A DNA stretch of 64,000 nucleotides from the NCBI RefSeq assembly GCF_900167065.1, contig NZ_FUYA01000005.1, positions 124,001 to 188,000 on the forward strand, given 5' to 3'. Position 1 is the stretch's first letter. Each line of letters starts with the position of its first letter. Below the pieces are notes generated by a model that saw nothing but the letters and a program-made list of their open reading frames with translations, was not told the DNA's origin and made no database searches. The position numbers and the translations under genes were made by a program. Origin of the DNA: Desulfobaculum bizertense DSM 18034. GTDB lineage: Bacteria; Desulfobacterota; Desulfovibrionia; Desulfovibrionales; Desulfovibrionaceae. Shown here piece after piece: positions 1 to 7,991 of this stretch.

Positions 1-525
1 CTGGTTCCCAACACACTCTCTCTTGGTGTTGTGCAAAAAGTCTTGCAGAACCTTGTGAGTGAAAACATCTCCATCCGTGATCTGCTCACAGTCGTTGAAA
101 CTCTTGCCGACTATGGAACAGCAATCAAGGATTCTGAACAGCTTACAGAATACGTCCGCTCCAAGATGGGCCGGACCATTATCAAACCATATCTGGACAG
201 CGAAGGCGTTCTTCCAATTATCACGCTTTCCCACAACGTGGATAAAGCCTTTACAGAAAGCCTTCGCCAAACCGAACAGGGGACATTCCTTGCGATGGAG
301 CCGGGCCTTGCCCAGCGCATCATTCAGGAAATCAATGGCGCATCTGAACGCGCCGTTGCAACAGACGGTCAGCCCGTCCTGCTGAGTTCCCCGGTTATCC
401 GGCCGCACCTCTCGCAGCTGCTTGTTCGCTTCGTTCCAAACCTGCCGGTAATTTCTCAGGCTGAAATTCCCGCAGACATCAAACTCGTAACTCTGGCAAA
501 CGTGGATATCGATTATGCAGGTTAA
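1..525 (+). CDS. flhA: Flagellar biosynthesis protein FlhA, C-terminal part (5' truncated by window)
   Basis: The reading frame is open from the first base and ends at 525, giving the last 174 residues of FlhA. FlhA is the large inner-membrane subunit of the flagellar type III export gate. This part corresponds to its cytoplasmic substrate- and chaperone-docking domain. Recognisable pieces are the stretch reading VQKVLQNLVSENISIRDL near the start, followed by TVVETLADYG, which is typical of the FlhA/SctV C-domain, and the later VLSSPVIRPHLSQLL segment. The membrane half lies upstream of the window. The end overlaps flhF by 11 bases, indicating translational coupling in one operon. Identity is judged from sequence pattern and from the flhF-flhG-fliA neighbours. 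Confidence 0.93.
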   Translation: MVPNTLSLGVVQKVLQNLVSENISIRDLLTVVETLADYGTAIKDSEQLTEYVRSKMGRTIIKPYLDSEGVLPIITLSHNVDKAFTESLRQTEQGTFLAMEPGLAQRIIQEINGASERAVATDGQPVLLSSPVIRPHLSQLLVRFVPNLPVISQAEIPADIKLVTLANVDIDYAG

Positions 526-1594
526 AACATTTCGTGCTAAGAACTCTTCGGAAGCTCTCTCTCGTGTCAAACAGACCCTCGGCTCTGACGCTGTCATCCT
601 CGACACCAAAAACTTTTCTGAAGATGGAAAGAAGTGGTGTGAAATTACAGCGGCAATGGATGCTGAGGCCGACGACAGCACTCTGCTGGACAACAGGGAC
701 GCTGCATCCGGCTGGAATGAATTTCACAAAGAATGGGACGTCATCAAAAAACACATGATGACCCTCATCAAGCCTCAGCTTGATCTGGGCAGCCTCGCCC
801 CCCGCCAGCGTCAGGCGCTGGAATTTCTGGAGCGCGAAGGCGTGAGCGAAGGTGTCACTCTTGGACTTTTTGACCAGCTCAAGAAAGACTCCCGGATGTC
901 CATTCTTCAGCCTCTGGGCAAATGCGTCACCACCAAGGCATGGGGCTGGAAAAATTATCATCAAAAAATCCATGTATTGACAGGACCTAGCGGAAGCGGA
1001 AAAACAACCTCACTACTTCGTATGGCAATGGCCTGTCACGCAGAACGCCCGAACGCCAAGATCTGCATTGCCAACGCGGACGCCCTGAGCGGCCGCACCC
1101 GCCACTATCTGCGGCACTTTGCGGAGCTTTCCGGGATGACGTATAAAGACATATGCAACGCTCGCGACATACGCGCGCTGCTCTCGGAATCTCAAAAATT
1201 TGACAGGATTTTCATAGACTTGCCGAGCAGTTCTCACTCTCTGCGGCTTGACAGACAGCTAGAACTCCTTGGTATGGGTGAAGTACGGGATATGGCTGTG
1301 CATCTGGTTCTTTCGCCCCACTACGCGCCCGGACAGTTCGAACTGTTCACTCGCAGATTCGCATCTGCAAAATGCGCGTCCATTATCTGGACGAAACTTG
1401 ATGAAGCCTGTAATTTCGGCGCCGTACTCAACACGGCATACGCCACTGGACTTCCTGTGGCTGCCCTTTCGATTGGAACTGGTCTGCGCGGAACTCTTGT
1501 GCCGGCCGAAACTGTCATGCTGTGGAAACTCGTCTTCAAGCACCAGCTTCCTGACAGCCCCCTAGAGGAAAAACGTGGCAACGACGCACAATAA
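515..1594 (+). CDS. flhF: Flagellar biosynthesis GTPase FlhF
   Basis: This 359-residue SRP-type GTPase helps decide where, and in polar flagellates at which pole, a flagellum is built. The N-terminus (MQVKTFRAKNSSEALSRVKQ) is the usual FlhF start. A variable linker follows, then the NG domain with the P-loop GPSGSGKTT at residues 157-165. A GTPase aspartate motif (FIDLPSS) and the guanine-specificity TKLDEA motif come later. It overlaps flhA upstream by 11 bases and flhG downstream by 20 bases. FlhG is its known antagonist, so the pair would act together. The length is somewhat short for the family, mainly because of a reduced linker. Confidence 0.95.
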   Translation: MQVKTFRAKNSSEALSRVKQTLGSDAVILDTKNFSEDGKKWCEITAAMDAEADDSTLLDNRDAASGWNEFHKEWDVIKKHMMTLIKPQLDLGSLAPRQRQALEFLEREGVSEGVTLGLFDQLKKDSRMSILQPLGKCVTTKAWGWKNYHQKIHVLTGPSGSGKTTSLLRMAMACHAERPNAKICIANADALSGRTRHYLRHFAELSGMTYKDICNARDIRALLSESQKFDRIFIDLPSSSHSLRLDRQLELLGMGEVRDMAVHLVLSPHYAPGQFELFTRRFASAKCASIIWTKLDEACNFGAVLNTAYATGLPVAALSIGTGLRGTLVPAETVMLWKLVFKHQLPDSPLEEKRGNDAQ

Positions 1595-2420
1595 CGCATC
1601 CCCACACAACAGCTCCTTTCCACACGTTATCTCGGTAACGTCGGGCAAGGGGGGTGTGGGCAAAACGAACATCAGTGTCAACTTGGCCTGTCTGCTTGCA
1701 GACATGGGCAAACGGGTTGTGCTGATGGATGCAGATTTGGGTCTGGCAAACGTGGATGTGGTTCTGGGACTGACTCCCGAGCGGAATCTGTTCCACCTTT
1801 TCCACGAAAATGCCTCACTCGAAGATGTTTTGTGTAAAACGCCTTATGGATTTCAGATACTTCCAGCCAGCTCCGGCATCTCCTCGATGCTGGAACTCGA
1901 CACGGGTCAAAAGCTCGACCTTCTGGAATCCGTAGACGCAATGGAAAACGACATTGATTACCTGATCGTCGACACTGGCGCAGGCATCAATGACAATATG
2001 TTGTATTTTAATCTTGCAGTGCAGGAACGCATTCTTGTCCTGACTCCGGAACCAACGTCTTTGACGGACGCTTACGCACTTATCAAGGTGCTCAAAATCC
2101 GCCACGGCGTCGATCGCTTCCGGGTTCTGGTCAACATGGCAAAAGACATGGCTGCAGCAAAAGAGGTCTACCTCAAGCTACACAAAGCCTGCGATCAGTT
2201 CCTGTCTGGTATTTCTCTGGATCTGCTCGGAGTCTTGCCCGTGGACAAAAACGTCCGCAATGCAATTGTTCGGCAAAAGCCCTTTACCCGAGAATTTCCT
2301 CACAGCGCGGCGAGCATCGCCCTTGCAGATGTTTCCCGCAAGATCAACACTTGGAAAGCACCGACACAGCTCGATGGAAACATTAAATTCTTCTGGAAAA
2401 AGCTCCTGTTCCAAAGCTGA
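1575..2420 (+). CDS. flhG: Flagellar number regulator FlhG (FleN/MinD-like ATPase)
   Basis: This 281-residue ParA/MinD-family ATPase restricts flagellar number and works with FlhF. It carries the deviant Walker A motif SGKGGVGKTN at residues 23-32, the DADLGLANVD signature, and VDTGAGI as Walker B. The last 40 residues are less conserved. The start is GTG at 1575, preceded by an AGAGGAA ribosome-binding site at a good distance. No better start lies downstream before the conserved P-loop. It overlaps flhF by 20 bases and the following sigma factor gene by 47 bases. Confidence 0.94.
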   Translation: MATTHNNASPHNSSFPHVISVTSGKGGVGKTNISVNLACLLADMGKRVVLMDADLGLANVDVVLGLTPERNLFHLFHENASLEDVLCKTPYGFQILPASSGISSMLELDTGQKLDLLESVDAMENDIDYLIVDTGAGINDNMLYFNLAVQERILVLTPEPTSLTDAYALIKVLKIRHGVDRFRVLVNMAKDMAAAKEVYLKLHKACDQFLSGISLDLLGVLPVDKNVRNAIVRQKPFTREFPHSAASIALADVSRKINTWKAPTQLDGNIKFFWKKLLFQS

Positions 2421-3162
2421 GCCCTGGAAGCAGCTTGAGTCGGGAGAAGTGCGCTGGAACGATTTTAGTCCCTATCATCAGGAACTCATCGTTCGGCACT
2501 TCGCTCCCAAGATCAAGATTCTGGCGCTCAGAATGAAAGGGAAGCTGCCACAACAGGTGGAGTTAAACGAACTGCTCTCCGCGGGCACGCTCGGTCTCAT
2601 TGAGTGCCTTGGGAAATTTAATCCCGAGCTGAAAATCAAGTTTTCAACCTACGCAGAGAATCGTATAAAAGGCGCAATGCTTGATGAGTTGCGCAAAATG
2701 GACTGGTTCTCGCGTGGACTACGCCAACGCGTCCGGCTTCTGGAAGACGCTTCCAGAAAAATCGAACGTACCACTGGCCAGCGCGCCAGCAACAAAGAAC
2801 TTCAGGAAGCAACTGGTCTGTCTGAAAAAGACGTCGATACTGCGCTCACAGCGCAACAGAATCAGCTCTGTCTGAGTATTGACGCTGTGGATGACCACTT
2901 CTCCCCATCTCCGGAAACGCAGAATCAGGACGAGCCGTTTTTAAACGTCGCATTTAAAGACATCATCGGAAAAATCGCCCATCTTATCGACCAGTTGACG
3001 GACAGAGAGAAGCTGGTATTGTCCCTCTACTATAAAGAAGAGCTCAATATGCGTGAAACTGCCGAGGTCATGGGGATTACCGAAGGCCGGGTTTCGCAGC
3101 TCCACTCACAGTCCCTACACAAACTGAAATCAATGTATCGTAAACAATACGGTCAGGATTAA
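2374..3162 (+). CDS. fliA: RNA polymerase sigma factor FliA (sigma-28)
   Basis: This 262-residue sigma-28 factor directs transcription of late flagellar and chemotaxis genes. Region 2 is visible in LGLIECLGKFNPELKIKFSTYA followed by NRIKGAMLDELRKMDWFSR, with the DEL..MDW pattern typical of FliA. Region 3 lies around GQRASNKELQEATGL. Region 4 ends in a helix-turn-helix (MRETAEVMGITEGRVSQLHS). The reading frame is open further upstream, to 2260, but that part overlaps flhG in another frame and has no family character. I therefore start at ATG 2374, which still overlaps flhG by 47 bases. The ribosome-binding site is weak (GGAAAG, rather distant), so coupling to flhG is likely. The exact start is uncertain. 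Confidence 0.93.
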   Translation: METLNSSGKSSCSKAEPWKQLESGEVRWNDFSPYHQELIVRHFAPKIKILALRMKGKLPQQVELNELLSAGTLGLIECLGKFNPELKIKFSTYAENRIKGAMLDELRKMDWFSRGLRQRVRLLEDASRKIERTTGQRASNKELQEATGLSEKDVDTALTAQQNQLCLSIDAVDDHFSPSPETQNQDEPFLNVAFKDIIGKIAHLIDQLTDREKLVLSLYYKEELNMRETAEVMGITEGRVSQLHSQSLHKLKSMYRKQYGQD

Positions 3163-3186
3163 CTTTTAAAGATCAGGAGAACTTCC

Positions 3187-3570
3187 ATGGCTCTCGATAC
3201 AAACATGCGTATCCTCGTTGTTGATGATTTTTCTACCATGCGCCGCATCATCAAAAACATTCTCCGTCAACTTGGCTTCACCAACATCGTTGAAGCAGAT
3301 GACGGCACGACCGCATGGGAAGCCCTGAACAAAGACAGCATCGATTTTATTGTGTCTGACTGGAATATGCCTCAGATGTCTGGCATCGACCTGCTGCGCA
3401 AGGTTCGCGCCAGTGAAGAATTTGCAGCCATTCCTTTCCTGATGGTCACTGCTGAAGGCTTGCAGGAAAATATCATTGAAGCAGTTCAGGCCAAGGTCTC
3501 CAACTACATCGTCAAGCCCTTTACCGCCGAGACCCTGAGCCAGAAGATCGAAAAAATCTTCGAAAACTAG
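3187..3570 (+). CDS. cheY: Chemotaxis response regulator CheY
   Basis: This 127-residue single-domain receiver, when phosphorylated, binds the flagellar switch and changes rotation. It has the acidic pair in VVDDFSTMRRII, the phospho-acceptor aspartate in DFIVSDWNMPQMSG, the conserved Thr in MVTAEG and the Lys in NYIVKPF. There is no output domain. A strong AGGAGA ribosome-binding site precedes ATG 3187. It sits 24 bases after fliA and before fliL, so it belongs to the flagellar operon and is likely the motor-binding CheY rather than an orphan receiver. Confidence 0.95.
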   Translation: MALDTNMRILVVDDFSTMRRIIKNILRQLGFTNIVEADDGTTAWEALNKDSIDFIVSDWNMPQMSGIDLLRKVRASEEFAAIPFLMVTAEGLQENIIEAVQAKVSNYIVKPFTAETLSQKIEKIFEN

Positions 3571-3605
3571 GCATAACTTCAGCGGGAGAGAGCTGAGCCA
3601 AGATC

Positions 3606-4310
3606 ATGACTGATGAACTTGATGATTTTCTAAATGGCGACGACGAATCAGAACTCGTAGACGCTGAATCCGAAGAGCAGACTGCGTCTTCATCTCGCGA
3701 AGCTCAAAAAGTTGAACTCGACCTTGAAGACGCACCTTTTCTTGAGGACGATGAAGATGATGACGAGGGCGAAGACACAGAAAATCTGCCCGCAGAAACT
3801 TCGGAATCTTCTCAGAAAGACCATGCCAAGCCACTGTATCGCCAGCCCAAAATCATCATTGCAGCAGCTGTTGCAGTGCTCATTGCGGTTGCCCTCTGCA
3901 TATATTTTGGCACAAAGCCTGCAAAGGAATCCGTAGCACAACCCAAAGAGACGGCAAGCTCCACAGAGTCGCAAAAATCACCTGCGGAACTTGAAAAAAA
4001 CGGCGATGAATTCATTGTCTCGTTCGAACCTTTTTGGGTGGAGCAAAAGGCCAAGGATTCCAAAACCCGTTTCCTTGTCTGCAGGTTCTCTACGGTAACG
4101 CAGAGTGAAAAGCTGTCGTATGAAGTTCAGCAGAAAAAAGTCATCCTGCGCGATGCCATTTTCTACTACCTGCACAACAAGGATCTCAAATACCTTGCTG
4201 ACAAAAAGAACGTCAAAGAACTCAAAAAAGATGTTCTCTCAGTCATCAACCAGTATTTGGGGAACGGACAGATCGAAACCCTGCTTATTGAGGAATATCT
4301 GGTGAAGTAA
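3606..4310 (+). CDS. fliL: Flagellar basal-body-associated protein FliL
   Basis: This 234-residue bitopic membrane protein is associated with the stator and basal body. The first 75 residues are an acidic, low-complexity cytoplasmic tail rich in Asp and Glu. One membrane segment lies at about residues 82-102 (KIIIAAAVAVLIAVALCIYF). The periplasmic FliL domain follows, recognisable from about residue 140 to the end. The acidic tail is longer than in enteric FliL, making the protein larger than the common 150-170 residues. It directly precedes a small gene whose ATG follows the stop with no gap. Confidence 0.88.
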   Translation: MTDELDDFLNGDDESELVDAESEEQTASSSREAQKVELDLEDAPFLEDDEDDDEGEDTENLPAETSESSQKDHAKPLYRQPKIIIAAAVAVLIAVALCIYFGTKPAKESVAQPKETASSTESQKSPAELEKNGDEFIVSFEPFWVEQKAKDSKTRFLVCRFSTVTQSEKLSYEVQQKKVILRDAIFYYLHNKDLKYLADKKNVKELKKDVLSVINQYLGNGQIETLLIEEYLVK

Positions 4311-4643
4311 ATGTCGACAGGCATCAACCTTCCTGTTTTGCTTGGGCAGCTTCCATATCTGTCTAAGCTCACGAGTGAAGAGCAGACAAAGCCGGAAACA
4401 CAAACCGCCTTTGCCGAACGACTTGCTCAGGAAGAGGCCCAGCGCGAAAAAAGCTCTGTGGCCAACGTTGATCCCAAGACAGGGACCAAGGCTGTCGATA
4501 ACGAAAGCCATGAGAACCAGAATTCGCACCACCACGAGCTGAAAGACCGCGCGCACCAAGACCACGAGGATAACTCCGAGGAACAGGACGCAAAGCCTAT
4601 TCAGACTCCGTGGGCAGGGAACATCATCAACGTCAAAATCTGA
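4311..4643 (+). CDS. Small charged hypothetical protein in the flagellar operon
   Basis: I do not recognise this 110-residue protein. Its ATG follows the fliL stop codon directly, so it is almost certainly co-translated with fliL. The N-terminus (MSTGINLPVLLGQLPYLSKL) could form an amphipathic helix. The middle is rich in Glu, Gln and Lys, and residues about 68-90 hold many His, Asp and Glu (SHHHELKDRAHQDHEDNSEE). The end, from PWAGNIINVKI, looks like a short conserved beta-strand tail. There is no signal peptide or membrane segment. Its position suggests a flagellar accessory role, which is inference only. Confidence 0.7.
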   Translation: MSTGINLPVLLGQLPYLSKLTSEEQTKPETQTAFAERLAQEEAQREKSSVANVDPKTGTKAVDNESHENQNSHHHELKDRAHQDHEDNSEEQDAKPIQTPWAGNIINVKI

Positions 4644-4676
4644 CATACGTCAGCTGACAGAGCACAGATTTCGCCC

Positions 4677-5093
4677 ATGACTTCGTTTATTGTTCTTCTT
4701 ACACTGAGTATCTTCGAGCTGATTTTGCTCGGCCTGCTGTTTATTTTTTTCCTGCGCCTCAAGCGTTCGGAATCCACCCTTAACGCCCTGCAAAAGAATC
4801 AGGAATCTTTGTTGCGCCGTCTGCACATGAATGCCGAGCTGGAGCACGAACTTGTTTCGAGCTTTGAGGACCGGCAGGCAGAACTGGCAAAACTGGATAC
4901 TGAGCTGGAAGAACGTACAGAAGAGCTGCAAAAGCTCATCGATCAGGCCAAAACCCTGTCCCGTTCTCCACAGTTTTTGCGAGAAGTTATTCTGTCTGGG
5001 CACCGTCAGGGCAAATCTGCTCAGGCGCTGGCCCTTTCCACTGGTCTGTCCTTTGATGAGGTCGAACTCATCCTTGAACAGGCCGGAGCATAG
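4677..5093 (+). CDS. Membrane-anchored coiled-coil protein, DUF2802-like
   Basis: This 138-residue protein has one N-terminal membrane segment (about residues 3-24). A long charged coiled coil follows to about residue 90. The C-terminal segment, about residues 100-138 (HRQGKSAQALALSTGLSFDE), resembles a small helix-turn-helix. This arrangement matches the DUF2802-type proteins that sit near flagellar and chemotaxis genes in other proteobacteria. Function is unknown. It lies 33 bases after the previous gene and 11 bases before the next one, inside the same flagellar operon. Confidence 0.75.
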   Translation: MTSFIVLLTLSIFELILLGLLFIFFLRLKRSESTLNALQKNQESLLRRLHMNAELEHELVSSFEDRQAELAKLDTELEERTEELQKLIDQAKTLSRSPQFLREVILSGHRQGKSAQALALSTGLSFDEVELILEQAGA

Positions 5094-5104
5094 AGGCGAA
5101 AAAT

Positions 5105-5974
5105 ATGCGTATTGGCGGCTATGGAAGCGGATTCAGCGGTGGCAACCCTTCGGGGTCGCCGGAATATAACCGCCGAGTCTTCCGTAGCCGCTTTCGTGTT
5201 GGCGAAAACATCCACGGCCGTCTGCGCTATTATATTCGCCCAGAGCTTGCGCTCATTACCGTCGAAGGTATTGAGCTGACCGCCCAGATTACTTCTCTCC
5301 CGGCCCCACAGCCGGGGAACCTTGTGTGTTTTCGCATTCTCCAGCTCACTCCCGAAATTATTCTTCAGGAAAAAGGCATTTCTCACGCCCCGGCATCGGC
5401 ACTGGAAACAGCCCTCGCCTCCTTTCATCACACTCGTGGCCTCTTTGAAAAAGCCGCCCGACCAATTCTCTTTAGCCCCAAGCTTTCGCAATGCCCTCCC
5501 GCAAAGCGCCATACGTTTTTTATGAACGAAATAGACGCGGCTCCAGAGCTTCCAGAGTTATGGAAAACGGTCTGGGCAAGCTGCGCCACGCTTCGACAGG
5601 AACTCAAAACAGTTGGCCCGTGGGAAATGGCATATCGTCCGTGGCAGTTCCCCGGCATGACGGAATCCGAATGTGTGCAGGATGCCCAGTACAGTTCAGG
5701 ACTTCGCGGAGAAGCTGCCCTTTCGGCCCTGCACCCAGACTGCGGGAAACTCGAAATCAGAAACTACCTGCTGGACCCACATGCCCAGTGCCAGCCAGCA
5801 ATGGAACATCCCGCAGAACGCCCAGACATCACGGCGCTGGCCAGCCTGTTCCTCCCCCATCCCAACCACACCATTTTTCTGGCAGCGGTGCCTCTCCCCC
5901 CGTCCTCCCAGCACGGCAGCATCGCCCGCATCATCCAAAAAGCCCCCTCTGGACATCTTCGCCTTACTGTTTAG
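5105..5974 (+). CDS. Conserved hypothetical protein ending the flagellar operon
   Basis: This 289-residue protein is not assigned to a family I can name. Residues about 26-85 (FRSRFRVGENIHGRLRYYIR, then repeated beta-type strands) look like a compact beta-barrel. The rest is Pro- and Ala-rich with few motifs, ending in IIQKAPSGHLRLTV. The repeated pattern of a short strand, a loop and then an ILQ..PEIILQ segment slightly recalls flagellar hook-length-control domains, but this is weak. No signal peptide is seen. It is the last gene before the terminator at 6022-6054, so it likely belongs to the flagellar transcript. Confidence 0.65.
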   Translation: MRIGGYGSGFSGGNPSGSPEYNRRVFRSRFRVGENIHGRLRYYIRPELALITVEGIELTAQITSLPAPQPGNLVCFRILQLTPEIILQEKGISHAPASALETALASFHHTRGLFEKAARPILFSPKLSQCPPAKRHTFFMNEIDAAPELPELWKTVWASCATLRQELKTVGPWEMAYRPWQFPGMTESECVQDAQYSSGLRGEAALSALHPDCGKLEIRNYLLDPHAQCQPAMEHPAERPDITALASLFLPHPNHTIFLAAVPLPPSSQHGSIARIIQKAPSGHLRLTV

Positions 5975-6021
5975 CTCTCTTGTATTCAGCGCCCCACAAT
6001 GATAGACACGGGGCAGTTTGA

Positions 6022-6054
6022 AGGCGTGCGGCAGGACTTTGCCGACGCTTTTTT
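6022..6054 (+). terminator. Rho-independent terminator after the flagellar operon
   Basis: The stem AGGCGT-CGGCA pairs with TGCCG-ACGCTT, with one bulged G and a six-base loop, and is followed by a run of T. It lies 48 bases after the last flagellar gene and before the dus gene. Confidence 0.75.
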
Positions 6055-6078
6055 CCTTCACCAGAACCCAAAGATTGC

Positions 6079-7065
6079 ATGAACAGAACAACGCACCCCC
6101 TTATTGCGGCAGACAGCCCCTGGCTGGCACCGCTTGCCGGATATTCCGACCTGCCATTTCGCCTGCTCTGCCGAGAGTACGGCTGTAAGGTCGCGTGCAC
6201 AGAAATGGTCAGCGCCAAAGGCCTTGTGTACGGTGGTCCCGGCACAGGAAACCTTTTGGACACCGTTCCCGAAGACAGCCCGCTTGTGGTCCAGCTTTTT
6301 GGCAGTGAGCCAGAATTCTTTGAAAAAGCTATGGACATTCTTCTTGAGCGTGGTTTCAAATATTTCGATCTTAACGCAGGTTGCCCGGTCAAAAAAGTGA
6401 CAAAGACAGGCGCAGGTTCAGGGCTTCATAAAAACCTTGACCGTCTGGAGTCCATAATCCGTGTCATGCACGACAAGGCACCGGGAAACAGCGGCGTCAA
6501 GTTTCGCCTTGGCTGGGATGGCGAGGAAGAGAATTACCTCGAAGTTGGCAAACGCGTTGAGCAGGCAGGCGCAGCCTGGGTGAGCTTTCACCCCCGCTAC
6601 GCACGGCAGGGCTATGCAGGCACAGCAAACTGGGATGCCTTGGCCCAGCTCAAGCAGGCCGTCACCGTCCCCGTCATTGCAAGCGGCGACCTGTTCACGG
6701 CCGCAGATGCCCAGCGCTGCATCGCGGAAACAGGCGTTGATGGCGTCATGTTTGCGCGGGGTGCGCTGTATGCGCCATATGTTTTTGATGAATACAATAC
6801 GCTTTTGCGCGGCGAAACACCTGCGCCACAGACAGGAGAAATGCTTGCGGCAATGATTAGCCGCCACGCCAAGCTCATTCAGGAGCATTTCCCCGGGAAA
6901 AAAGCACTGGTTAAAATGCGAACCATTGTTCCGCGCTACGTTCGCAACATGCCCGGAGCACGTATTTTACGCTCGCAGGTCGTAGCCTGTGATTCATGGG
7001 AAGCACTGTCTGACTGCGTCCACGAATTTTTATGTCATCAGCCAGAACCTGAAGACGAGGCATAA
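6079..7065 (+). CDS. dus: tRNA-dihydrouridine synthase (DusB/NifR3 type)
   Basis: This 328-residue flavoenzyme reduces uridines in tRNA D-loops. The N-terminal pattern LAPLAGYSDLPFRLLCREYG and the FDLNAGCPVKKVTKTGAGSG motif, with the conserved active-site Cys in AGCP, are diagnostic. The FMN-phosphate site is seen in VIASGDLFTAAD and GVMFARGAL. The C-terminal helical tRNA-binding part follows. Length fits the family. It begins 25 bases after the flagellar terminator and ends 37 bases before ispH. The exact paralogue (DusA, B or C) cannot be set from sequence reading alone, but the overall pattern is closest to DusB. Confidence 0.92.
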   Translation: MNRTTHPLIAADSPWLAPLAGYSDLPFRLLCREYGCKVACTEMVSAKGLVYGGPGTGNLLDTVPEDSPLVVQLFGSEPEFFEKAMDILLERGFKYFDLNAGCPVKKVTKTGAGSGLHKNLDRLESIIRVMHDKAPGNSGVKFRLGWDGEEENYLEVGKRVEQAGAAWVSFHPRYARQGYAGTANWDALAQLKQAVTVPVIASGDLFTAADAQRCIAETGVDGVMFARGALYAPYVFDEYNTLLRGETPAPQTGEMLAAMISRHAKLIQEHFPGKKALVKMRTIVPRYVRNMPGARILRSQVVACDSWEALSDCVHEFLCHQPEPEDEA

Positions 7066-7102
7066 GGCCTCATTCTACCCGGATATTCTCAAGGGAGAGG
7101 AC

Positions 7103-7951
7103 ATGGAAGTCATTTTAGCTGAAACAGCTGGTTTTTGTATGGGTGTTGGCCTTGCGCTGAAAAAACTCGACAAAACTGTGGGGGAAAAAGAAAACGGGGA
7201 CAAGATTAACACTCTGGGTCCCATCATCCACAACCCGCAGGTTTTGGAGCACTACCGCCAGCAGGGTGTTGACGTCATCGACTCCCCAGACGACGCAAAC
7301 TCTGGCGATACCGTCGTCATCCGTGCGCACGGCATCCCACGAACCGTTGAGGAGTGCCTGCGCAACAAAGACGTCAAAATCCATGACGCCACCTGTCCCA
7401 AAGTCAAAAAGGCACAGCTGCTTATCGCCAAGCAGGCTGCGGCAGGACGCACGCTGCTGCTCTTTGGAGAAGCAGATCATCCAGAAGTACGCGGGCTTTT
7501 GTCCTATGCCAATGACGACGCCATTGTCTTTGAATCCCTTGAAGAGCTAAAAAATATTCTCAAACCCGGAACAGCATACTTTTTGGCTGCGCAGACCACG
7601 CAGGACCGCAAGCTCTTTGAGCGCATCAAAAAATACCTGCTCGAAACACTCCCCGAAGCCATGCCCATTCTGGAAACAATCTGTGATGCCACGCAGATAC
7701 GACAGCAAGAGGCTATAGAAATTGCCCGTAAGGTCGACAAGATGGTTGTAGCCGGAGGCCGAAATAGCGGCAATACCCGGCGTCTTGTTCAGGTCGTAGA
7801 AGAACAGGGCACGGAGTGCTTTCACGTTGAAACCGCCGACGAGCTTCGGGCAGAAGACTTTTCCAGCGCCAAAACCGTTGGCTTAAGCGCCGGTGCGTCA
7901 ACACCAGACACAATCATCCGCTCCATCTACGAAACGCTGCAATCTTTCTAA
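7103..7951 (+). CDS. ispH: 4-hydroxy-3-methylbut-2-enyl diphosphate reductase
   Basis: This 282-residue iron-sulfur enzyme is the last step of the MEP isoprenoid pathway, yielding IPP and DMAPP. Its three cluster cysteines are visible: C12 in AGFCMGV, C98 in DATCPKV and C194 in ICDATQ. RAHGIPR and VVAGGRNSGNTRRL are also conserved. The frame is open further upstream, but ATG 7103 has a GGGAGAGG ribosome-binding site, and the family starts at this point (MEVILAETAGFCMGV). It is collinear with dus and cheV. Confidence 0.96.
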   Translation: MEVILAETAGFCMGVGLALKKLDKTVGEKENGDKINTLGPIIHNPQVLEHYRQQGVDVIDSPDDANSGDTVVIRAHGIPRTVEECLRNKDVKIHDATCPKVKKAQLLIAKQAAAGRTLLLFGEADHPEVRGLLSYANDDAIVFESLEELKNILKPGTAYFLAAQTTQDRKLFERIKKYLLETLPEAMPILETICDATQIRQQEAIEIARKVDKMVVAGGRNSGNTRRLVQVVEEQGTECFHVETADELRAEDFSSAKTVGLSAGASTPDTIIRSIYETLQSF

Positions 7952-7991
7952 ATTTCAAACGCTTTCTCATAAAAGCGGTGGAGGGTCTCAG

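Noticed and set aside
3908-3923. A good sigma-54 -24/-12 look-alike (TGGCAC...GC)
   Set aside because: It lies inside the fliL coding region, about 390 bases before the next start, so it is probably chance.
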